A stretch of DNA of 35,259 bases from Kutzneria sp. 744 (GTDB lineage: Bacteria > Actinomycetota > Actinomycetes > Mycobacteriales > Pseudonocardiaceae): contig NZ_KK037166.1 of assembly GCF_000568255.1 (NCBI RefSeq), positions 2,114,972-2,150,230 on the forward strand, read 5' to 3'. The position numbers and the translations under genes were made by a program. The notes beneath the pieces were generated by a model, which saw nothing but the letters and a program-made list of their open reading frames with translations, had not been told where the DNA came from and ran no database searches. Shown one piece after another: positions 24,453 through 31,111 of this stretch; the stretch's first letter is position 1; each line of letters opens with the position of its first letter.

Positions 24453-25276
24453 CAGGCCGGGGCACCGTCCTGGTCGAGCTTGGGCCAGGGGATCGCGGTG
24501 AAGTCCGGCCGGCGCTTCTCCACGAAGGCGCTGACGCCCTCGGCGTAGTCGCGGCTGGCGTAGGAGGCGCGGTACCAGCGCTGTGACCACTCGTCCTCTG
24601 CGGCCTCACCGGCCACGGCGCGGGCGATCAGCTGTTTGGCCCCGGCCAAGGTGATCGGGGCGCGCTGGGCCAGGGTTGCGGCCAGGGCATAGGCCTTGGC
24701 GGCGACCTCTTCCACCGGGTGCACCTCGTGCACGAGTCCGATGCGCAGGGCCACCTCGGCGTCGAGCAGCTCGCCCGTGAACAGGATGTAGCGGGCCCAG
24801 GCCGCGCCGACCGTTTCCACCACACGGGCCGTGGACATCTGGTGGTAGACCACGCCCAGTTTCGACGGCGTGATGCCGAACTTGGCCGTATTGTCGGCAA
24901 TTCGGATATCGCAGGCCAAAGCGAGCTCGCAGCCGCCGCCCACGCACCAGCCCTGAATGAGCGCGACCGACGGCTTTGACATCGTTGCCAATGTCCGCTC
25001 CGCCTCGTGCACGACCTCCGAGTACGCCGCCGCGGCCTCCTCGCCCTTGCGCACGGTCTGGAACTCGGCGATGTCCGCCCCGGCCGAGAACGGGCCGTCA
25101 CCCGCGCCGCGGACCACCAGCACCCGCACCGTCTCGTCGTCCTCGACCGCGCGCACCACGTCCGGGATCGCCTGCCACATCCGCAGCGCGAAGGCGTTTC
25201 GCTTGGCCCGGCGGTCGATCGTCAGCGTGGCCACCGGTCCGTCGACCGTCAGCGAGAGTTCCTCGGGCAGGCTCAT
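24452..25276 (-). CDS. Crotonase-fold enoyl-CoA hydratase/isomerase family protein
   Basis: A 274-residue cytosolic crotonase-superfamily enzyme acting on acyl-CoA. Oxyanion-hole segments are FSAGADIAEF (63-72) and GGGCELALACDIRIA (113-127) with the first catalytic Glu at 117. The second catalytic Glu of true hydratases, expected in an 'xPExxLG' motif, is replaced: the segment reads GITPSKLGVVY (134-144). Similar 'TPxxLG' members include methylmalonyl-CoA decarboxylase, so decarboxylase or isomerase activity is more likely than hydration. Start: ATG 25276. The stop overlaps the palindromic element by one base. It is divergent from the snapalysin gene. Confidence 0.9.
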   Translation of the reverse strand: MSLPEELSLTVDGPVATLTIDRRAKRNAFALRMWQAIPDVVRAVEDDETVRVLVVRGAGDGPFSAGADIAEFQTVRKGEEAAAAYSEVVHEAERTLATMSKPSVALIQGWCVGGGCELALACDIRIADNTAKFGITPSKLGVVYHQMSTARVVETVGAAWARYILFTGELLDAEVALRIGLVHEVHPVEEVAAKAYALAATLAQRAPITLAGAKQLIARAVAGEAAEDEWSQRWYRASYASRDYAEGVSAFVEKRRPDFTAIPWPKLDQDGAPA

Positions 25277-25387
25277 ACCGGCAAATTACCCGGGTCAACG
25301 GTGAACGCGCCCCGACGATCGCAGGTGGCTGCGTCACATCGCGCGCTGCGAGGCTGACCGCACGTCCATGCCAGAGGAGTGACGAGA

Positions 25388-25909
25388 ATGCTTCGACGTT
25401 TGGCCCTCGGCCTCGCCGCCACCCTGCTCCCGTTGGCCGGCATCGGTTTCGCCGCGCCCGCGGACGCGGCGCCGACCGTGGTCACCCTGCACTACAGCGC
25501 GAGCGGGATCACGCACTACTCGGCCCAGGTGGTCCAGGCCGTGAAGAACTGGGACACCCGGCTGAAGAACGTGCAGCTGGTGTCCGGCGGCACCGCCACC
25601 ATCAGGCTGCACGAGATCAACGGCGGCGGCTCCTACACCAACACCGACGGGCACGGCCACGGCGACATCTACATCGACCGCCAGCAGGTCGCGCAGGGCT
25701 TCGACCCGACCCGGATCCTCACCCACGAGTTCGGCCACAACCTCGGGCTGCCCGACGACTACACGGGTCCCTGCTCCGAGGTGATGTCCGGGCACGGACC
25801 GGGCACCGCGTGCAAGAACGCGATCCCCTCGGCGGCCGAGGTCGCCACGGTGGACGCCAACTTCCGCAACGGCTTCGCCGCCGTCGCGGAGCTGCACAGC
25901 GTGCACTGA
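25388..25909 (+). CDS. Snapalysin-family secreted zinc metalloprotease
   Basis: A 173-residue small neutral protease (MEROPS M7, snapalysin). Signal peptide about 1-28 (ends PADAAP). The extended zinc motif HEFGHNLGLPDD is at 113-124 with Asp123 as third ligand, the family hallmark. Cys129 and Cys142 probably form the disulfide. Length matches mature snapalysins of about 135-145 residues with no long propeptide. Start: ATG 25388, with GAGGAG 8 nt upstream; a GTG at 25379 overlaps that site. In Streptomyces a LysR gene often sits divergently beside snpA, but here the divergent neighbour is a crotonase. A strong terminator follows. Confidence 0.93.
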   Translation: MLRRLALGLAATLLPLAGIGFAAPADAAPTVVTLHYSASGITHYSAQVVQAVKNWDTRLKNVQLVSGGTATIRLHEINGGGSYTNTDGHGHGDIYIDRQQVAQGFDPTRILTHEFGHNLGLPDDYTGPCSEVMSGHGPGTACKNAIPSAAEVATVDANFRNGFAAVAELHSVH

Positions 25910-25931
25910 CGCAGTCACGACAGGTTTGACG

Positions 25932-25969
25932 GCAGGCGTACCCGGCTGGACGGGTGCGCCTGCTTTTTT
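25932..25969 (+). terminator. Rho-independent terminator of the snapalysin gene
   Basis: A 13-bp stem (25932-25944 with 25951-25963, one T-G pair), loop GCTGGA, followed by six T (25964-25969). It starts 22 nt after the stop. Confidence 0.9.
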
Positions 25970-26107
25970 GAGCGCCGCCGCCCGCCTCACGTGGACGACC
26001 TGACGCTGCTCCTTTCGGGTTGGCTGCCCCCGGCGATCCCCATGGACGACCAGGGGTCGCTTGTACTCTCGTAGCCCGTACCGTCCCCGGCGTCAGGCGG
26101 TGAGAGC

Positions 26108-26506
26108 ATGCGGCCGGCTCGACTCCTCCGGGCGATGCTGCTCAACCAGGGCAGCCAGTTCGAGGGCACGTTGCGCGGAGTGCACCCCGATCGGCTCCCG
26201 CCCGTCTACTGGGTCAACGTCTGCTTTCCCTGCCGGACCGCGTTCGAGTTCCGTATGCACCACGAACACACCGAGCGCAGGTGTCGCCTACGGCACGTGC
26301 GAACGGAGCGGCGGGTGCTGTTGTGCGACAAGTGCAACTACGGGCTGGTGTTCGCCGACAACACCAGCTACTACGCCCACCGCTGTGCTTTTAACCGTGA
26401 CGGCCGATTGTGGACCGAGCCGGCGCCGAGTTTCGTGATCCCCCGCGCGGCATTCGACAAGTCGCCGCTCGACCCCGCGGACGTTGTCCCGACGGCCCAG
26501 GAGTAG
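26108..26506 (+). CDS. Uncharacterised protein with zinc-ribbon-like CxxC pairs
   Basis: I do not recognise this 132-residue protein. Two CxxC knuckles, C39-F-P-C42 and C73-D-K-C76, 30 residues apart, form a plausible zinc ribbon; C59 and C93 are extra. The region before them is basic, and the C-terminal 30 residues are proline- and acid-rich. There is no signal peptide or membrane helix. Start: ATG 26108 with GGTGAGAG just upstream. Its stop is 2 nt before the ATG of a four-helix membrane protein gene, so the two are almost certainly one operon and may act together. Function unknown; RNA/DNA binding or a structural zinc site are both possible. Confidence 0.75.
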   Translation: MRPARLLRAMLLNQGSQFEGTLRGVHPDRLPPVYWVNVCFPCRTAFEFRMHHEHTERRCRLRHVRTERRVLLCDKCNYGLVFADNTSYYAHRCAFNRDGRLWTEPAPSFVIPRAAFDKSPLDPADVVPTAQE

Positions 26507-26508
26507 CC

Positions 26509-27582
26509 ATGTGGTTCACGTCCTTGCTGACCACGACCGCGGCGTCGTTCGGGCGATTGCTGATGACGATGATCGTGCCGACGGCGATTCCGCTGGGCAC
26601 GCTCTGGGCGCTGCTGAAGGCCGGCAGCTTCGCCGGACACACCGACTGGGGCAAGGCCGCGCCCACCGCGCTGGCCAATGACTCCTTCGGGCTGCTGCTC
26701 GTGGTGGCGGCCATCGTGGTCGTCTCGGCCGTGCTGCAACCCTTTCAGCTCAGGCTCGTCCGGATGCTGGAGGGCTACTGGGACGGTTGGCTGGTGACGG
26801 CTCGGATCGCACCCCTGGTCGTCGAATGGCAACGCCGCCGGCTGGACGCCTTGAGGAGTCGGCACATCGCGCTGAGCCAGCCGAACCCGGTGTCCGGGCC
26901 GGGCCTGAATCTGACCGAACAAGCGTCGCGGCACCGGCTCGTGGCGCGGCGGCGCATCGAACACCGAAGGGTTCTCGCTCGGCTCAACCGCTATCCCGAA
27001 GGCGCGCAGAGCGAGCAGCTGCTGCCGACGGCGTTGGGCAACGCCCTGCGCGCGGGCGAGGTCACGGCCGGCGAACGCTATGGCCTGAACACGTTGGCGT
27101 CCTGGTCCCGGCTCTTCCCGCAGCTGTCCGATCGGTTCCGCGCCGTGCACAACGCGTCCCAGGATTCCGTCGACACCGCGGCCAACCTGACCATCAGCTT
27201 TTTCCTGGCCACCGCCTTGGCCATCGCCGGCCTGTGGCGCGAACCGGTCCACTACTGGATTCCCGCGCTGGGCCTGGTGTTGACCGGTGTCTGCTACACG
27301 GGGGCGGTGGCCGCGGCCGTCCAGTACAGCACCTATCTGCGGGCCGCCTACGACCTGCACCGGTTCGACATGTTGAAGGCGCTGCATTACCCCATGCCGA
27401 GGACTCCGAGCGAGGAACACAGGACGTTCGAACGGCTCTCCCTTTTCCTCCGGGTCTCCGAGGACATGACCGGGGATCGCGACCGGTCCGCGAGAAACCT
27501 GGACTACCTACCCGAGTACGACCACTCAGGCGCGGTCGATGCTGACGACGCCACCGAAGCCGAGAACGTGGATCCGAAGTAG
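26509..27582 (+). CDS. Uncharacterised four-helix membrane protein
   Basis: A 357-residue membrane protein: two hydrophobic helices near the N-terminus (about 16-37, 60-78), a long polar, Arg-rich middle (about 85-220) and two more helices (about 226-243, 250-272), then a charged tail. The middle carries LPTALGNALRAGEVTAGERYGLNTLASWSRL (split here: LPTALGNALRAGE and RYGLNTLASWSRLFPQL), which I recall from conserved actinobacterial membrane proteins of unknown function. Start: ATG 26509, 2 nt after the zinc-ribbon gene stop. The 3' end overlaps the convergent LiaF-like gene by 57 nt, so both proteins' last residues are encoded on opposite strands of the same DNA. Confidence 0.8.
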   Translation: MWFTSLLTTTAASFGRLLMTMIVPTAIPLGTLWALLKAGSFAGHTDWGKAAPTALANDSFGLLLVVAAIVVVSAVLQPFQLRLVRMLEGYWDGWLVTARIAPLVVEWQRRRLDALRSRHIALSQPNPVSGPGLNLTEQASRHRLVARRRIEHRRVLARLNRYPEGAQSEQLLPTALGNALRAGEVTAGERYGLNTLASWSRLFPQLSDRFRAVHNASQDSVDTAANLTISFFLATALAIAGLWREPVHYWIPALGLVLTGVCYTGAVAAAVQYSTYLRAAYDLHRFDMLKALHYPMPRTPSEEHRTFERLSLFLRVSEDMTGDRDRSARNLDYLPEYDHSGAVDADDATEAENVDPK

Positions 27583-28245
27583 GCCGGCGCGGTTGTCCTC
27601 GGGTAGTTCGGTCGTCCTGTCGCGGACGGCCGTGAGCAGCCGGCCGCTGTCGTCGAGGTCGAGCTCCCAGTCCTTCGGCACGGTCAGCTGCACATGCCCC
27701 AGCACGACCGTGACGTTCATGGTGATCCCCTCCGGATTGCCCGGGCAGCTGGTCAGATCCACCAGGTTCTCGCAGAGAAGGGCCCGAGGGCACAGGGTGG
27801 TGCTCACCGGCGGCGTGGCCTCGACCCGGCCGGTGAGCAGGACCCGGGTCCACGACCGGCCTGCGGTCGAACCGATGGAGGCCAACAGCGCCAAGCCGCC
27901 GATCAAAGTCGCGAGCGGCACGACGAAGTTGATGACGCGGTCGGGCTCGATGCCCTGCTGGAGGGCCAGGTAGACGATGGAGACGAGGATCAGCAGCCCG
28001 GGAGCGAGCACCGACTCGACACGGAGGAAGCGCCGCATGACGTTGACGATGGCGAGACCGATCAGCGCCCACGGCCACCAGTGTGCGAACAGGGTCCACG
28101 CGACATTGAGGCGGTGTGTGGTGTCACCGACGAGGAAAGCGCCGCTCAGCAGGAGGATCCCGCCGAGCCACATCCGTGCACGACGCTCATGCGGCGCCTG
28201 GCGGCCGACCGCCGTGTGTTGATGCGGTGAGGGATCCGAGCTCAC
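27526..28245 (-). CDS. LiaF-like membrane protein (four N-terminal helices, cell-wall-stress C-terminal domain)
   Basis: A 239-residue protein with four hydrophobic helices (about 25-40, 55-70, 79-96, 104-124) and a C-terminal beta-rich domain (about 160-239: MNVTVVLGHVQLTVPKDWEL, LLRIHVLGFGGVVSI). It resembles LiaF/YvqF proteins, which in Firmicutes restrain envelope-stress signalling; here no Lia two-component genes are adjacent. Start: GTG 28245, overlapping the FUSC stop as GTGA, indicating coupled translation; Met25 is an alternative. The 3' end overlaps the convergent four-helix protein gene by 57 nt. Pairing with an exporter suggests envelope-related function, by inference. Confidence 0.78.
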   Translation of the reverse strand: MSSDPSPHQHTAVGRQAPHERRARMWLGGILLLSGAFLVGDTTHRLNVAWTLFAHWWPWALIGLAIVNVMRRFLRVESVLAPGLLILVSIVYLALQQGIEPDRVINFVVPLATLIGGLALLASIGSTAGRSWTRVLLTGRVEATPPVSTTLCPRALLCENLVDLTSCPGNPEGITMNVTVVLGHVQLTVPKDWELDLDDSGRLLTAVRDRTTELPEDNRAGLLRIHVLGFGGVVSIDRA

Positions 28246-30515
28246 CCAGGAAGGGTAGGCGATGGCTCGCGGCTGTGGGCGCAGCCCAGGGTGACGTCGA
28301 GGCGGGCGACCTGGCCGGTGCGGAGGCGGATGCGGTGGGCGGTGGGTGGGTAGGCGGTGGCGACGACGGTGACGGGGCCGGGTGGGAGGCCGGTGACGTG
28401 GTAGCGGCCGTGGGAGTCGGCGGTGGTGGTGGCGACCATGCGGCCGGCGGAGTCGAGGAGGCTGAGGGAGGCGTGGGGGCGGGTGGTGCCGGCGACGGAG
28501 CCGCCGGCGAGGGGGAGGCCGCTGAGTTCACGCAGGACGTGGCGGAGGTGGATGAGGGGCCGCGAGGAGGGGACGCCGGGTGAGAAGAGGGAGGCGTCGG
28601 CGGCGGCGAGAGGGGCCTCGGCGGCGGGCTGGACGGCGCCGACGGGAGAGGCGATGAGCTGGCGGACGGCGTCGGCGAGGGAGCGGCAGGCGGGAGAGAG
28701 CTGGGGGTCGGGGCGCCGGAGGGCACGGGCGTGCATGCCGAGGGAGGCGTAGAGGGCGAGGCGGTGGCGGGTGCGCGGGGAGACGGTGCCGTTGAGCATG
28801 GGCACGGTCAGGGGCCGGGCGACCAGGGCCAGCTGCCAGAGCCTGGTGTCCAAGGTGCGGCTGACGGCGTCGAGGTCGCGGCGGTCGGCGGCGGCATCGA
28901 GCAGGTCGGCCAGGGCGGTGAGCACGGCGTCACGAGCGCTGCGGACGGTGTCCTTTGTGGACAGAGGCGTCACGACGAGGGCGACCAGGAAGCCGATGGC
29001 GGCGCCGATGGCGGTCTCCTCCAGGCGCAGCACCAGGAGGTCGGTGGAGAACTCGTTGAGGACGCTGTAGAGCTGCCCGACCATCACGGTGACGAAGAAG
29101 ATCATGTACAGGTAGGAGATCCGCAGCAGGTAGAAGCCGAGGAACATGCTGCCGACGATCACGGCCAGCACGCCGGCGGTGCTGCCGGCGGTGATCTCGG
29201 CGAACAGCACGGAGGCGACGAGGCCGAACATGGTGCCGGCGATGCGGTTGAGGCCCTTGACGAAGGTCTCGGTGCGGGTGGCGGTGCCGGCGAACATGAC
29301 AAAGGCGGCGATGACGGCCCAGTAGTAGCGGGCGGGCGACAGGGCCTCGCCGGCGACGATGGCCAACGCGCCGGCGACGGCGACCTGGATGGCCTGACGG
29401 GTGGTCATGTCCAAGCGGGCCAAGGGATTCCAGTGGCCGCCACGGGCGGGCACGTCCTTGGCGACGGCGGGAGAGCCGGGCAGGGCGCCGAAGGCGAGGG
29501 AGATGGACGGCTCGAACTCGTCGAGCACGTCGTCGGTGGTGTCGTCGGAACCGGACGCGATGGCCACCAGTTCCGTTACGGCGACGGCAAAGTGCTCATC
29601 CGGCAGGACCCGGGCCAGCTCGGCGGCGCGGCGGTCGTCACGGCGGGCCAGACGGTCGGCGACCCGGGCGGCAGCGCGGGCATGGTCGGTGCCGACGAGG
29701 GCCTCGGCGGCGGTGACGAGTTGATCCAGGGCGTGCTGGGCGTCGATCAGCTTGCGGCGTAAGCGAGACGGTGAGGCGCCTGCCGGCAGGGCACCGGGCT
29801 CGGCAGACCAACCCTCGACCATCAGGGCCGCCTCGGTGACACCGGCCAGGCGGGCGTGCAGACGACGGCGTAACCGGTCGAAGCGGCGGGAATCGGTGCA
29901 GGACAACAGGTCTGAGGTGGCGCGAGAGACGGCACGGGCCCGAGCGTCGAAGGCCCGCACGACCCGGGCCAAGGTCTTGGCGGAGTTCACGCGAAGCACG
30001 GTGACCGACAGCAGCAGCACCCACACCGTCGCCACGATCACGGTGATCAGCAGCCCGGGCAGCATGGCCACGGTGGCGTGCAGGAAGGCCGCGAAGAAGT
30101 AGCCCATCCAGCCCATGAAGCCGTAGAAGAAGAAGTCGACGCCGAACCGGCGCACGAATACGGCCGCGAACATCACCGCGACGAACACGGCCAGCATGAG
30201 ATCGGTGTTGCCGTCGACAAACGCGCCGGCCAGCATGCCGATGCCGAAGGCGACCGGAAACAGCGCGGCGGTGCGGGTCTTGGCCCACGCGCTGCCGGAG
30301 CCGAGCGCCATCGCGCCCATCATCGCCACCACCGCGCCCAGCAGCATGGCGATCAGGGTTCCCATCGCGTTCGCCCCGGTGAGCAGCGCGAACCCGAACT
30401 CCACGGCCAGCCCGCTGGCCATCGCGAACGTCGCCGAAGCCGCCGACCACAACCGGCTCAACCCCGGGTCGGACGCCACCACCCGATCCCGCACCTCGCT
30501 CAGCGCGAGCGTCAT
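28242..30515 (-). CDS. FUSC-family aromatic/fusaric-acid-type exporter with C-terminal carboxypeptidase-regulatory-like domain
   Basis: A 757-residue inner-membrane protein of the FUSC family (fusaric acid resistance/aromatic acid efflux). It has two membrane bundles (about 18-175 and 370-515) each followed by a soluble helical part. The second bundle has YYWAVIAAFVMFAGTATR and FVKGLNRIAGTMFGLV, typical of FUSC. Residues about 671-744 add a small beta-sandwich like the carboxypeptidase-regulatory domain (GRMVATTTADSHGRYHVTGL, PPGPVTVVATAYPP), unusual for this family. Start: ATG 30515 has GGGGG 6 nt upstream; the ATG at 30527 (four codons longer) touches its GAGG. It is divergent from a MarR gene across a 44-bp palindrome and co-translated with a LiaF-like gene. 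The coding strand is strikingly C-rich at the 3' end. Confidence 0.86.
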   Translation of the reverse strand: MTLALSEVRDRVVASDPGLSRLWSAASATFAMASGLAVEFGFALLTGANAMGTLIAMLLGAVVAMMGAMALGSGSAWAKTRTAALFPVAFGIGMLAGAFVDGNTDLMLAVFVAVMFAAVFVRRFGVDFFFYGFMGWMGYFFAAFLHATVAMLPGLLITVIVATVWVLLLSVTVLRVNSAKTLARVVRAFDARARAVSRATSDLLSCTDSRRFDRLRRRLHARLAGVTEAALMVEGWSAEPGALPAGASPSRLRRKLIDAQHALDQLVTAAEALVGTDHARAAARVADRLARRDDRRAAELARVLPDEHFAVAVTELVAIASGSDDTTDDVLDEFEPSISLAFGALPGSPAVAKDVPARGGHWNPLARLDMTTRQAIQVAVAGALAIVAGEALSPARYYWAVIAAFVMFAGTATRTETFVKGLNRIAGTMFGLVASVLFAEITAGSTAGVLAVIVGSMFLGFYLLRISYLYMIFFVTVMVGQLYSVLNEFSTDLLVLRLEETAIGAAIGFLVALVVTPLSTKDTVRSARDAVLTALADLLDAAADRRDLDAVSRTLDTRLWQLALVARPLTVPMLNGTVSPRTRHRLALYASLGMHARALRRPDPQLSPACRSLADAVRQLIASPVGAVQPAAEAPLAAADASLFSPGVPSSRPLIHLRHVLRELSGLPLAGGSVAGTTRPHASLSLLDSAGRMVATTTADSHGRYHVTGLPPGPVTVVATAYPPTAHRIRLRTGQVARLDVTLGCAHSREPSPTLPG

Positions 30516-30532
30516 CCAGGCCCCCATTCCTC

Positions 30533-30576
30533 GATGCCGGTACCATACCGCTAATTACCGGTGTCGTACCGGCATC
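30533..30576. promoter_or_regulatory. 44-bp palindromic operator between FUSC and MarR genes
   Basis: Outer arms GATGCCGGTAC (30533-30543) and GTACCGGCATC (30566-30576) are perfect. The inner part, centred on TAATTA with the same centre (30554.5), keeps 8 of 11 pairs, so 19 of 22 pairs match. TACCG recurs at 30546, 30556 and 30567, about one helical turn apart. The site is within 17 nt of both start regions, as expected for a MarR repressor controlling itself and the exporter. Confidence 0.8.
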
Positions 30577-30592
30577 TTTCGCGGAGGGCCCC

Positions 30593-31042
30593 ATGACGGA
30601 CGCGGCGGCGGCGCTGGACGTGGTCGAGCTGGCCACGGCCGTGCTCGCGCGCAACTTCGAGCTGCTCCGGCGGCGCAGCGAGGTGTACAAGGAGCTCGAC
30701 AAGTCCGAGTACCTGCTGCTGCGCACCCTGGACCTCCTCGGCCCGGTCGACATCAGCACGCTGGCCGGCGCGCTGGGCCTGGACCCGTCCACCGCGGGCC
30801 GGCAGGTCACCGGCATGCGGGGCCGCGAGCTCGTGACGAAGATCCACGACACCACCGACCGTCGACGCTGCATCATCGCGCCGACCGAGCTGGGGCTGGA
30901 GCTGATGGCCCTGACCCGGCAGCGCCGGCTGACCGTGTCGGCGGAGCTGCTCGGCGACTGGACGCCGGACGAGCTGCGCACCTTCGCCGAGCTGCTGACC
31001 CGCCACAACGACGCCGTCGCCGCGCGCTATCTGACGACCTGA
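30593..31042 (+). CDS. MarR-family transcriptional regulator
   Basis: A 149-residue MarR winged-helix repressor: KSEYLLLRTLDLLGPVDIST (about 36-55), recognition region AGALGLDPSTAGRQVTGM and the wing LVTKIHDTTDRRRCIIAPTE. Start: ATG 30593 with GGAGG 5 nt upstream. It is divergent from the FUSC exporter gene, with a 44-bp palindrome between them. MarR proteins beside FUSC-type exporters usually release DNA on binding an aromatic acid, so this is the probable switch of the exporter operon. The stop is followed by a 65-nt inverted repeat. Confidence 0.93.
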   Translation: MTDAAAALDVVELATAVLARNFELLRRRSEVYKELDKSEYLLLRTLDLLGPVDISTLAGALGLDPSTAGRQVTGMRGRELVTKIHDTTDRRRCIIAPTELGLELMALTRQRRLTVSAELLGDWTPDELRTFAELLTRHNDAVAARYLTT

Positions 31043-31046
31043 ACCC

Positions 31047-31111
31047 CCGCGAGTCCCGCTCTCGGGCAAGCATGTGTTGAGTTCATGACTGCCCGAGAGC
31101 GGGACTCGCGG
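31047..31111. repeat. Long inverted repeat between convergent genes (probable bidirectional terminator)
   Basis: Perfect 22-bp arms (31047-31068 and 31090-31111) enclose a 21-nt loop containing CATGTGTTGAGTTCATG. It starts 4 nt after the MarR stop and ends directly before the esterase stop codon. Sequence differs from the 57-bp element, but size and placement are the same. Only one copy is in the window. Confidence 0.8.

Noticed and set aside
28731-29762. 343-codon plus-strand frame opposite the FUSC gene
   Set aside because: Gly/Asp/Glu-rich antisense shadow without motifs.
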